Shown here: positions 52,506 to 61,282 of the stretch, in pieces
Position numbering within the stretch: position 1 is the stretch's first letter
Layout: each line of letters starts with the position of its first letter
From: Parablautia sp. Marseille-Q6255
Lineage (GTDB): Bacteria > Bacillota > Clostridia > Lachnospirales > Lachnospiraceae
NCBI RefSeq assembly: GCF_951230155.1
Contig: NZ_CATNVD010000007.1
Location: forward strand, 62,001 to 126,000
Reading direction: 5' to 3'
DNA: 64,000 nt
The notes under the pieces: generated by a model
Database searches by the model: none
Seen by the model: only the letters and a program-made list of their open reading frames with translations
Told to the model about the DNA's origin: nothing
Position numbers and translations under genes: made by a program

Positions 52506-54500
52506 TTAAAGAACAATCTCTGAAATATGCTCTTCCAGCTTCGGGTGGCGTTCTGCGCCATCGTCATCATACAGCTCATACACAGCCCCCGGCTGTGCAA
52601 AATGTATCAGTTCCAGCGTATCCCAGTCTACATCGTCTACCTTTTCTGCTGTCTGTGCAAGCGGAAGAATCCTGCCTTTTCGGATAAAGATTACAACCTC
52701 ATCCAGAGCCACTTCGATGTAGTGATGTCCAGCCGGAAGTTCTCGCTCTTCGGTAATCTCTGTCCCGCCAAACCGCACAAGCTTCATCTCTTCCGGCAGA
52801 TAAACCGTCCTGCCTGCTGCATTCTGCTCATAAACCGGAGCGATCATCACACTTTCACCGATCATAAGCTGATCCTCTGTGCGCCGTGCCACAGGATCCT
52901 CTCCCCACACAAAACCGAGCGGTCTTGCGTACATCTCATTTTTCAGAACAGCCTTCATAAACTCGCTGTAAAGATAAGGAAGCAGACGGTATCTCAGACC
53001 GATAATGCCGGCGAAAGCTTCTGTATCTTCAAATGCGTACGCCTCCTGTCTGCGTGTACCGTCGCAGGAGTGGTTTCGCATCAGCGGCGTAAAGATGCCA
53101 AGTGAGAGCCAGCGCAGGACAAGATCTTCTGTCGCATCACAGCTAAAGCCGCCGATGTCTGCACCTGTGTACAGGAAACCGCACATATTCAGCGATGGAA
53201 GCATTTTCAGGTTCATCAGGATATGCGACCACCATGATTTATTGTCGCCCATCCAAATGCCGCCATAGCGGTGCATTCCTATGTAAGAGGACCGGGAGAA
53301 CATCAGGATACGGCGGTCCGGCTCCAGCTCCTCAAACGCCTCTCCTGCAGAGCGCGTCATATAATATCCAAACAGGTTATGTACTTTGTCATGGCGTATC
53401 CGCTCTCCCCGGTAATTATGATAAAAGCTCCTGTAATCCTCCGGATTCTTCTCCAGCCCCGCCACCATATCTTTGAACGCAAAGAATGATTTTACGTCAA
53501 GATTTATGTCCCGGTATTCTTCCAATTTGTCAAATGTCTCTTTCAGCCTGCGCTCGGAATAAAAGATCGCCGGTTCATTCATATCGTTCCAGAAGCCGTC
53601 AATCCCCTTATCAAGCAGGAATTTATATTTCAGGCCAAACCATCTTCTCGCCTCGTCATTTAACATATCCGGAAAATGACAGCGCCCCGGCCACACGCCT
53701 ACGACAAAATCCTCTCCGTTTTCATCCTTACAGAAATAGCCGTTTTTTACGCCCTCTTCGTACGTATCGTAGCCCTCTTCTATCTTTACGCCTGCATCGA
53801 TGATCGGCACGAGATGAATGCCCTGCTCTTTCATTTCTGATACAAGTGCTTCAAAATCAGGGAAGCTCTCCCGGTCGATCGTAAAGTCCTTGTAGCGCTC
53901 CATGTAATCAATATCCAGGTAAATACTGTCGATCGGTATATGATTTTCCCGGTACTGCCTGGCTACCTCGCGCACCTCCTGCGACGTCCGATAGCTCCAG
54001 CGGCACTGACCAAATCCGAACGCCCACTTTGGCGGAAGAAACGGCAGACCGATCATTTCCCGGAACTCTTTTACGATCTCATCCGGCGTCTCCCCTTCAA
54101 ACTCGTACAGCTCATAATCCATCCCGTCGATCCTGATCTCCAGCAGGCTGTGTTTCGTATACCCTATGTCAAATGCGATCTTATCTGGCGTATCGAGGAA
54201 GAGTCCGAACGGTCTTTTTCCCTTTCCCGCCACGATCAGAAAATTATGGGCGCCGTACAGTGAACTCGTATTTTCATGATGATGCGGCTCATCCGTACAG
54301 TTACTCACATAGATCCAGCCCCGCTTGTTGATCCCTCGCACATTTTCACCAAGACCGTATACGATGTCCTCCTCATCCATCATATATCTGAGCGTACTGC
54401 CTTCTTTTTCAAAAAACTGCGTTTTACTGCCGCAAGCCTCCGGCTTCTTGATCACTGCGTCCGTCTCGAGCGGACTTCCAAAAACATATCTCCTTACCAT
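52506..54500 (-). CDS. GH31 alpha-glucosidase-type glycoside hydrolase
   Basis: 664 residues, cytoplasmic (no signal peptide). N-terminal beta domain, then the GH31 barrel: IPIDSIYLDIDYMERYKDFT, the nucleophile Asp in DGFWNDMNEPAIFY, the acid/base region GADIGGF near 455, and MRNHSC. The WNDMNEP motif is that of alpha-glucosidases. It should release glucose from alpha-glucosides imported by the adjacent ABC system. It is separated from the permease gene by 183 bases with a weak hairpin. GGAGTTAGATT precedes the ATG. Confidence 0.93.
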   Translation of the reverse strand: MVRRYVFGSPLETDAVIKKPEACGSKTQFFEKEGSTLRYMMDEEDIVYGLGENVRGINKRGWIYVSNCTDEPHHHENTSSLYGAHNFLIVAGKGKRPFGLFLDTPDKIAFDIGYTKHSLLEIRIDGMDYELYEFEGETPDEIVKEFREMIGLPFLPPKWAFGFGQCRWSYRTSQEVREVARQYRENHIPIDSIYLDIDYMERYKDFTIDRESFPDFEALVSEMKEQGIHLVPIIDAGVKIEEGYDTYEEGVKNGYFCKDENGEDFVVGVWPGRCHFPDMLNDEARRWFGLKYKFLLDKGIDGFWNDMNEPAIFYSERRLKETFDKLEEYRDINLDVKSFFAFKDMVAGLEKNPEDYRSFYHNYRGERIRHDKVHNLFGYYMTRSAGEAFEELEPDRRILMFSRSSYIGMHRYGGIWMGDNKSWWSHILMNLKMLPSLNMCGFLYTGADIGGFSCDATEDLVLRWLSLGIFTPLMRNHSCDGTRRQEAYAFEDTEAFAGIIGLRYRLLPYLYSEFMKAVLKNEMYARPLGFVWGEDPVARRTEDQLMIGESVMIAPVYEQNAAGRTVYLPEEMKLVRFGGTEITEERELPAGHHYIEVALDEVVIFIRKGRILPLAQTAEKVDDVDWDTLELIHFAQPGAVYELYDDDGAERHPKLEEHISEIVL

Positions 54501-54574
54501 AATCTAACTCCAGTTCTGTAAATTTTATGTATCTGTTCAGTACCTTCACAGATACGATTCGTAACTCCATGAAA

Positions 54575-54589
54575 ATCGGCTGCGCCGAT
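54575..54589 (-). terminator. Small hairpin between permease and GH31 gene
   Basis: ATCGGC TGC GCCGAT, on the minus strand followed by TTTTC. A weak or partial terminator after the importer operon, ahead of the GH31 gene. Confidence 0.35.
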
Positions 54590-54683
54590 GGGCTTTATTC
54601 ACACCTGATTCATGCCTTTACGGTCTCATCAGCAGGTGATTCGTCTGTTCTGAACAGTTGCAATTTTATTATTTTATATGCTC

Positions 54684-55508
54684 CTATGATTTTACACCGC
54701 CTGCCATAACGCCCTGCCTGAAGTGCTTCTGTGCACAGATATACACGATCACGATCGGGATCATAGAGATCAGGCTGCCCGCCATCAATACATTATACTC
54801 GGTTCCGTACTGTCCGTTCAAGCTGTTTAATGCAAGCGTCAGCGTCATTTTATTTTTATCTGTCAGCATCAGAAGCGGCCAGAGATAATCGTTCCAGCTC
54901 TCCATAAATGTCGTGATCGTCAGCGTCGCGATAGAAGATCCGCAAAGCGGTAAAACGACTGTTCGGAAAATGCGGAACATGCTTGCTCCGTCGATGCGTG
55001 CCGCTTCAATAAAATCATCTGGAATCGAACGCATCTGCTGCACCAGCATGAAAATACCGAAAGCACGAAACATTGCCGGAAGTATCACGCTGGGGTACGT
55101 ATTGATAAGCCCCAGCCGGTTCATGATCACAAACAGAGGAATCAGCGTAACCTGTGTCGGTATCATCATAGACGCCAGATAGATATTTAACACCGCTCCA
55201 GCGCCCGGAAAACGAATCTTCGTGAACGCAAAAGCCGCCATGGATGCGGAAAGCACTGTAATGAATGTATAAGAAAAAGTAATAAACAAGCTGTTTAACA
55301 TAGCCCGCAGAAACGGAAATCTGGAAAATACTTTTTCATACGCATCAAGCGTCGGCTCTGCCGGTATCCACTCGATCGGGAGCGCCATCAGTGCGCCCTT
55401 GCTTTTTAAAGAAGTAGACACCATCCAGAAAAACGGAATCATCACAATGACTGAGATCAGACAGGCGACTGTATAAAACCGGACATTCTGCCATACCTTA
55501 CGATTCAT
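54684..55508 (-). CDS. Carbohydrate ABC importer permease (MalG type)
   Basis: 274 residues with six membrane segments. The EAA loop reads FIEAARIDGASMFRIFRTVVLP, typical for contact with MsmK-type ATPases. Overlaps the previous permease gene by 11 bases. No ATPase gene is present in the cluster, so a shared MsmK/MalK ATPase elsewhere is expected, as is common in Firmicutes. The C-terminus RQGVMAGGVKS is the family ending. Confidence 0.95.
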   Translation of the reverse strand: MNRKVWQNVRFYTVACLISVIVMIPFFWMVSTSLKSKGALMALPIEWIPAEPTLDAYEKVFSRFPFLRAMLNSLFITFSYTFITVLSASMAAFAFTKIRFPGAGAVLNIYLASMMIPTQVTLIPLFVIMNRLGLINTYPSVILPAMFRAFGIFMLVQQMRSIPDDFIEAARIDGASMFRIFRTVVLPLCGSSIATLTITTFMESWNDYLWPLLMLTDKNKMTLTLALNSLNGQYGTEYNVLMAGSLISMIPIVIVYICAQKHFRQGVMAGGVKS

Positions 55509-56403
55509 AATGCACCCATCCCTTCTGTCCTTTCATTTGGATCACGGTCAGCACAAAAATAATGACAAACAAAAGCCATGAATATGCAGACGCATAACCC
55601 ATCTTGAAATATTTAAATCCATACGTATAGATTCGCTCGACCATTACCTGCGTTGCCCCGTTCGGTCCGCCCTCCGTCATGATCATGACCTGCGGAAATA
55701 GCTGGAATGCATTGATCAGCGACATGATCATACAGAAAAAGATCGAGGGAGTAAGAAGCGGAAGCGTAATAGAAAAGAACTGCCTGATCTTCCCTGCGCC
55801 ATCCACACGCGCCGCCTCGTAATACGTTGTATCGATCATTTTCAGACCGGATAAAAGAAAGAGACCGAAAAAGCCCATATCCTTCCAGACAGATGCCAGT
55901 ACGATCGCAGGCATCGCCCACACCTCGCTCGTCAGCCAGCTCGGTCCCCTGACACCGATATAGGAAAGCAGCTGATTAAAAATCCCGTACTGTGGGCTTA
56001 ATACCCATTTCCAGATCAGGCTGGCTGCCACCCAGGAGGTCAGCACCGGAATGTAGTACATCACGCGAAATGCTGTGATGCCTTTCATATTTTTATTCAA
56101 AATCACTGCAATTCCAAGCGATGCCAGAAAAACAAGCGGAATGTACAACACAATATAATACAGTGTGTGTCCCAGTACCTTCCAGAATTCTGAAGTCGTC
56201 AAAATATTTATGTAATTTTCCAGCCCCACAAAATGCTGTGACAGTGTATTCAAATTCAGTTTATCCAGCCCGTTCCAGTCGGTCAGACTGATAAAAATCG
56301 AAATTACGATCGGTAGCAGACTGAAAATGATCATTCCCACAAAGCTCGGAAGCATAAATGGAACCGACCGTATCAGCGCCTGCTGCTTTTTCTTCTTGCT
56401 CAT
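55498..56403 (-). CDS. Carbohydrate ABC importer permease (MalF type)
   Basis: 301 residues, six membrane segments, with the EAA loop YYEAARVDGAGKIRQFFSITLP. GAGGAGAACGGT stands before the ATG at 56403. Partner of the MalG-type permease. The N-terminus is basic (MSKKKKQQALIRS), cytoplasmic. A long hairpin lies in the gap to the upstream binding-protein gene. Confidence 0.95.
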   Translation of the reverse strand: MSKKKKQQALIRSVPFMLPSFVGMIIFSLLPIVISIFISLTDWNGLDKLNLNTLSQHFVGLENYINILTTSEFWKVLGHTLYYIVLYIPLVFLASLGIAVILNKNMKGITAFRVMYYIPVLTSWVAASLIWKWVLSPQYGIFNQLLSYIGVRGPSWLTSEVWAMPAIVLASVWKDMGFFGLFLLSGLKMIDTTYYEAARVDGAGKIRQFFSITLPLLTPSIFFCMIMSLINAFQLFPQVMIMTEGGPNGATQVMVERIYTYGFKYFKMGYASAYSWLLFVIIFVLTVIQMKGQKGWVHYES

Positions 56404-56453
56404 ACCGTTCTCCTCATTTTGTCCATATCATCAGATATCCCGCAAATCCCATG

Positions 56454-56493
56454 TGCAGTATATCATATCGCATATGTCACATGATATACTGCA
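56454..56493. repeat. Long hairpin between binding protein and permease genes
   Basis: TGCAGTATATCAT (56454-56466) and ATGATATACTGCA (56481-56493), 13 perfect pairs, 14-base loop. No T-run follows, so it may protect the 3' end of the binding-protein mRNA or slow polymerase, allowing more binding protein than permease. Confidence 0.6.
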
Positions 56494-56548
56494 TCGTGTG
56501 ATCGCCGGATATCTGAAAATGCAGCATTATATAGCGAATCAAACCATT

Positions 56549-57796
56549 TTATTGAAGAGTGATCTGCGCTTCACACTCGCTCTGAGCCGCGTCAAGCGCC
56601 TCCTGTGGCGTAATCTTTCCGGATGCCGCTTCTGCGAGCTTTCCTGTGATAATGTCGGACATCAACGCATAATCCTCAATGACCGGAGCTACCTCAAGAT
56701 AATCCAGAGAATCAAACACTGCCTGACGGTTCTGCGGAGGAGTCATTTCAAGATAACTGGAAAGCACCTCCTCATTGCTGATCGCCGGAAGATCCCATCC
56801 CGCGTCTATACGCATCTTTGCCGCCGTCTCACTTGATGCGAGCCAGTTGATCCAGCACTGTGCCGCTTCTTTTTTCTCTGTATCTGCATTTACTACAAGC
56901 GCATTGCTGAAGAAATGTGTCGCTTTTTGCGTCTGCCCCGGCTCTACACAGATATCCCATTCAAAATCACAACCTTCTGCAAAAGTAGAGAATGCCCATA
57001 TACCGGTCGGTATCATGCCAAGACGTCCGCTCTGGAACAGATCCCAGTCTCCCATACCGCTCATCTGCTCATCATTTGGCTGCACGTTGCTGTCAGTGAT
57101 CTTGGAGATCATCATTTCTGCTGCCGCTACATTTTCTTCGGAATTAATCGTAAACTCTGTCTTATCCTCATTTAAAATACTTCCGCCAAACTGAGCCGCC
57201 ACCTTGAAAAATTCATTAAATGTCACTGGCTGATAGATACCGTACGTATTTTCATCAAGTGCCCGAATAGCCTCTGCCGCCGAAAGAGCGTCCTCCCAGG
57301 TCCACTCATCAGTCGGATAGTCGATCCCTGCCTGATCGAACAGGTCTTTATTATAAATGAGAACAACGTTAGAAAAATTGCCTGGCACACCGTACTGTGT
57401 TCCATCTACATTAAAGGCAGAAAGAGCCGTCTCATTATACCCCGATGCATCAAGATCATCGAGCGGCGCAAGCGCGCCCTTATTTGCATACGCTGCAAAG
57501 TTCTCGATATTCAGCTCATAACAGTCAGGAGCTGTACCGCCTGCTACTCTCGTCTGCATCTGCGTAAAGTAATCATCGAATCCTATCGTTTCAATCTCAA
57601 CGGTAATGTTCGGATACTCTTCATGAAATGCTTCATACATCGCCTCCAGCGTTTCCTCCTGTCCGCCTGAAGCATTGAAGTTTGCATATGTAATCGTAAC
57701 CTCTTCCTCTGCTGCCGCTGTCATCGTGCCTGCCGCCAAAACTGCTGCCATCGCTGTACCTGCCGCCATTGCTTTCCACTGCTTCATCTCTTTCAT
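56549..57796 (-). CDS. Carbohydrate ABC importer binding protein
   Basis: 415 residues, family 1 extracellular binding protein (MalE/UgpB type). N-terminal signal peptide (MAAGTAMAAVLAAGTMTAAAEE) with an AxA cut site and no lipobox. Motifs: ITYANFNASGGQEETLE, VAGGTAPDCYELN, YGVPGNFSNVVLIYNKDLFD, GIWAFSTFAEG. It should capture an alpha-linked oligosaccharide. The ATG at 57796 is behind AAAGGAGAAGAAAT; the longer frame to 57877 crosses the operator and is unlikely. Confidence 0.94.
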   Translation of the reverse strand: MKEMKQWKAMAAGTAMAAVLAAGTMTAAAEEEVTITYANFNASGGQEETLEAMYEAFHEEYPNITVEIETIGFDDYFTQMQTRVAGGTAPDCYELNIENFAAYANKGALAPLDDLDASGYNETALSAFNVDGTQYGVPGNFSNVVLIYNKDLFDQAGIDYPTDEWTWEDALSAAEAIRALDENTYGIYQPVTFNEFFKVAAQFGGSILNEDKTEFTINSEENVAAAEMMISKITDSNVQPNDEQMSGMGDWDLFQSGRLGMIPTGIWAFSTFAEGCDFEWDICVEPGQTQKATHFFSNALVVNADTEKKEAAQCWINWLASSETAAKMRIDAGWDLPAISNEEVLSSYLEMTPPQNRQAVFDSLDYLEVAPVIEDYALMSDIITGKLAEAASGKITPQEALDAAQSECEAQITLQ

Positions 57797-57816
57797 ATTT
57801 CTTCTCCTTTCTATAT

Positions 57817-57828
57817 TTAACCGGTTAA
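57817..57828. promoter_or_regulatory. LacI-type operator before the binding-protein gene
   Basis: Perfect palindrome TTAACCGGTTAA, 20 bases before the ATG on the minus strand. The same 12-mer occurs at 61123-61134 in front of the lacI-type gene. Only a weak promoter (TTAACA, 16, TACTCT) is seen upstream. Confidence 0.7.
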
Positions 57829-57916
57829 CCGGCCAGAGTACACACATATTTTTCTTTGTTAAATAAATATTATCCATTTTTTACACTTCCCGCAGTCTGT
57901 TCAAGGCTTCCATCTT

Positions 57917-59983
57917 TTATTTCAGGATTTCCCATGAAATCTTACGCTTTGCGCCTTTTATATCTGCATGAACTCTCCCCTGCTCCCAGTTTAGAAGAAT
58001 CTCTGATTCCTCGTCCCGGAAACGGTATTTTCCGCTCTCTCCTGCCAGTATAAAATGTAGCCGTTCAAATCCGTCGGATGACAGGCTTTCTGTCCTTATG
58101 TCATCTCCCTGCACGTGTTCCTTCATAGCCACTGCGTGACCGCCTCTTAAATAAACCGGAAAACGTTCCTTAGAAAGAATAACTTCATCCCCATTGTATT
58201 TTCTGTGAGAAAAGAAGCCGTACCACGTTCCCGGCGGAAGCCAGAGCTGTCTGCCCGTCTGATTCTCCTCAAAGAGCGGCGCGACAAGAAGACTTTCTCC
58301 GAACATATACTCATCCTCCCACTCAACAGACTGCCTGTGACAAGACCAGGTATATACAAGCGGCCGCATCATCGGTCGATACGCTTCACAGCAGTCCATT
58401 GCGCTGCTGTAGATGTACGGGACAAGATCCATATGGAGATTATGCCAGAAGCGAATCTCATCCAGCAATTCCGGTTCATCCCACGCCTTCGCAATGTTCC
58501 ACGGACTCCGTTCATTATTCCCGTCTGCACCGGGCATAATCTCTTTGAACTGCCCTCCGTCCGGTTCTGAATGCCACTGCAAAGCCGGTACAAAGCACGC
58601 AAGCTGCGTCGCTCTCCGATACAGGTCCGACGTTGGAAGAGGTCCTGCAAATCCTGCTATATCAAAGCTCCAAAACGGGATACCCGTCATTGCCGCAGAC
58701 AGACCTGCCTGAAATACATCTCTTAATTCACTGTTCTCAGACTGCTGATCGCCGCCCCAGTGGATCGGCATACGGTGTGCGCCCCGCGAGCCGGCTCTTG
58801 AAAACAGGACGTGATCCCTTCCCAAAAACTTTGTATACGCTTCTGTATACAGCCTTGCATACGCGTTTTTCGCTTCCGTTCCGTCCATTCCATTCTTTAA
58901 TAGGACATCAGGGCGGTAAATAAACTCTCCTCCGTCTGTCTTGAACCCGTCTACCCCCATATCAAGAAGATACTGACGCTTTGCAAACCATGCGTCGCAC
59001 GTATCCTGATTGGAAAAATCCGGTATGAGCGATGTCTCAAACCAGTTTCCTGCCGGAATCTGATACGGAGTTCCGTCGCTGTTTTTCACGCAGAGGTCTT
59101 TTCTGACGGCATCCTCTTTGTCAAAAATAAGCTGCGTGTTTTTCTCTTCCTCCTCTGACTGACCTTTGTATACCGGGATCTGCCACAGGACAAGACGGAT
59201 CCCTCTGTCATGAAGACTGCGGATCATTTCAGCCGGATCGCTCCAATAACTGCTTTTGGAATAATCAAAATCATCCGCCGTAAATATACCTCCATCCGTC
59301 TTTGGCTCATAAGAAGCTCCGTTCCAGATGTAAAATGTCGCTTCATCGCTCCATGCTTCCAGCACCATCACACTTGCCGGAAACTGATACTTTTCCAGAT
59401 ACTTTATCTGATTCTCCACATCCTGCTGCGAATTCCAGTGATTCGCAGAGATCCACACGCCAAACGCATACTTCGGCGGCAGCTTTGCCTCTCCCAGAAG
59501 CTTCATGTATGCTGAAATCACCTCATCGACCGCTCCGGCAAACACATACACATCTGCATCCGAAGGAAGCTCGCACACGATCGTCTCATTGAAAGAAAAC
59601 ACTGTTTTCTTGTCGGTGTCAATATAAATACCAAGTCCCGTATCTGTTACAAAGAACGGAGCCGTCAGATACGTGTAATCTCCCTGATGGCAGAAATGCT
59701 CGATCACCTGATTAACGACCGTATTTCCCTTTTGGTTCAGTCCATTAAACTTCTCTCCCATACCGTACGCTCCGGCATACGGTACTTCAATCCGAAGGCA
59801 ATCCTCTCCTTCGTTTCTCCTTCTATGCAGCAGGACCTGCGCTCCGCTTGGAAGAACTGCCTCCAGCGTCCCTTCGCCGCACGGTATCACCCATTGTTTC
59901 ATAAAATAATCCGATACACCTCTCTTTCTTTGTTTCTGCAGACGGAATATCTTTCCCTTCCTGCCTTTCTTCTCATCGATCAC
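57917..59983 (-). CDS. GH31 glycoside hydrolase, alpha-xylosidase-like
   Basis: 688 residues, no signal peptide. GH31 barrel with VMVLEAWSDEATFYIW, the nucleophile Asp in GVDGFKTDGGEFIY and FWSFDIAGFAG near the acid/base. The KTDGGE form is closer to alpha-xylosidase or sulfoquinovosidase-like branches than to the WNDMNEP form of the first GH31 here, so a different alpha-linkage is likely. The GTG at 59983 overlaps the LacI stop by four bases (GTGA); an ATG at 59902 (MKQWVIPCGE) fits family N-termini, but neither has a strong ribosome site. Confidence 0.9.
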   Translation of the reverse strand: MIDEKKGRKGKIFRLQKQRKRGVSDYFMKQWVIPCGEGTLEAVLPSGAQVLLHRRRNEGEDCLRIEVPYAGAYGMGEKFNGLNQKGNTVVNQVIEHFCHQGDYTYLTAPFFVTDTGLGIYIDTDKKTVFSFNETIVCELPSDADVYVFAGAVDEVISAYMKLLGEAKLPPKYAFGVWISANHWNSQQDVENQIKYLEKYQFPASVMVLEAWSDEATFYIWNGASYEPKTDGGIFTADDFDYSKSSYWSDPAEMIRSLHDRGIRLVLWQIPVYKGQSEEEEKNTQLIFDKEDAVRKDLCVKNSDGTPYQIPAGNWFETSLIPDFSNQDTCDAWFAKRQYLLDMGVDGFKTDGGEFIYRPDVLLKNGMDGTEAKNAYARLYTEAYTKFLGRDHVLFSRAGSRGAHRMPIHWGGDQQSENSELRDVFQAGLSAAMTGIPFWSFDIAGFAGPLPTSDLYRRATQLACFVPALQWHSEPDGGQFKEIMPGADGNNERSPWNIAKAWDEPELLDEIRFWHNLHMDLVPYIYSSAMDCCEAYRPMMRPLVYTWSCHRQSVEWEDEYMFGESLLVAPLFEENQTGRQLWLPPGTWYGFFSHRKYNGDEVILSKERFPVYLRGGHAVAMKEHVQGDDIRTESLSSDGFERLHFILAGESGKYRFRDEESEILLNWEQGRVHADIKGAKRKISWEILK

Positions 59984-61005
59984 ACGCGTATTCTTCGCAC
60001 ACTGTCTCTCTCCACAATCTTTACCGGAAGTATTTCTTCGACCTTCTTCATCCTGGGATCCGCCATATTCTGTACAAGCAGCTCTACGGCATGCTCGCCT
60101 TTGAGCGAAATCTCCTGTCGGACTGTTGTCAGTCCCGGCGTCAGATATGCGGAAATATCGAGGTCGTCAAATCCCATGATCGAGATGTCCTCAGGTACAC
60201 GCACGCCGGACTCATAAAAACCTTTCATCAGCCCGATCGCAAATATATCCGCCGTCGCTACAAGTGCCGTCAGCTCCGTGTGCGACTTCGCGATCCGGTA
60301 AGCGATGTCTGCGCCGCTGTCATAATCCACGTTTCCCTCAAAGACGTATTCTGCCCTGTACGGAACTGCGAATTCCTCCAACGCCTGCTGATACCCTTTA
60401 AACCGCTTCTGCATAACGCCATCCTCATGAAGCAGGCCTGCTACAAGCCCTACCTTCCGATGCCCGGCTTCCAGCACATGCTTTGTCGCCATATAGGAAC
60501 TGTACTGGTCGTCGATACGCACCTGATGAAATCCGTCATACCTGCAATAGCTGTCGACCATCACGACCGGCACATCGAGCTGACCAAGCTGCTCAAAAAA
60601 CTCATTCTGGTATGTGCCGATAATAATGACACCGTCAAGATTGCGTTCACGGATCAGATCCAGATAATCCGCCGTCACATCCGTTGCGGAGATCAGTACG
60701 TGATACCCGTGCTGCCTCGCGTGATACTCGATGCTGCCAAGAATCTCACTGTAGAAATTGTTGCGGAACATCAGCGTACTGCCCGGCTCTGTCTGCGGAA
60801 CAACAACACCGATCAGCTTTGTGTCTTTCACGGACAGCCCGCGCGCATTTAAATCCGGCACATACTCAAGCTGCTTGATCACATCGAGTACAACCGCTTT
60901 CGTCTGCTCTGAGACTTTTTTCTTTCCATTTAGTACGTATGATACGGTCGCAACAGACACACCTGCCACCGCCGCCACATCCCGGATCGTTGGTCTTTGC
61001 TTCAT
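59980..61005 (-). CDS. LacI-family repressor of the alpha-glycoside cluster
   Basis: 341 residues. Helix-turn-helix TIRDVAAVAGVSVATVSYVL with hinge helix LNARGLSV, then an effector domain (IGVVVPQTEPGS, GVIIIGTYQNEFFE, GFHQVRIDDQ, IMGFDDLDISAYLTPGLTTV). The hinge is of the palindrome-centre CG type, matching the TTAACCGGTTAA sites. It sits upstream of a GH31 gene and next to the importer, under a consensus promoter with an operator just past the -10, so it likely represses itself and the importer. Confidence 0.93.
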   Translation of the reverse strand: MKQRPTIRDVAAVAGVSVATVSYVLNGKKKVSEQTKAVVLDVIKQLEYVPDLNARGLSVKDTKLIGVVVPQTEPGSTLMFRNNFYSEILGSIEYHARQHGYHVLISATDVTADYLDLIRERNLDGVIIIGTYQNEFFEQLGQLDVPVVMVDSYCRYDGFHQVRIDDQYSSYMATKHVLEAGHRKVGLVAGLLHEDGVMQKRFKGYQQALEEFAVPYRAEYVFEGNVDYDSGADIAYRIAKSHTELTALVATADIFAIGLMKGFYESGVRVPEDISIMGFDDLDISAYLTPGLTTVRQEISLKGEHAVELLVQNMADPRMKKVEEILPVKIVERDSVRRIRV

Positions 61006-61122
61006 AATGAGATTCCTCTGCTTCTGCCCTTCTTGTTCTTTGGTTTTTTACTTTGTTTCCTGCCTTTTATTGCTTCTTCCTGTTCTTTCTACTGGTAAAT
61101 CATTACTTGTTTTAAACCCTGG

Positions 61123-61167
61123 TTAACCGGTTAACTAAATTATATTACCGCCGGTTCTTCCTGTCAA
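61123..61167 (-). promoter_or_regulatory. Consensus promoter and operator of the lacI-type gene
   Basis: Minus-strand -35 TTGACA (61167-61162), 17-base spacer, -10 TATAAT (61144-61139): full consensus. Four bases further lies TTAACCGGTTAA (61134-61123), covering the transcription start. A repressor there would block its own promoter. The remaining gap to 61282 holds nothing else I can name. Confidence 0.8.
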
Positions 61168-61282
61168 TCCACAAGTTTTATACTGCTTTATTTTCATTAT
61201 ATTTCAACAAAATAAAACTGCTGTTTTTTAGCAATATGCCAAAAATACAGCAGCTTAGAATGAACGGCGCATGCACGGATAA

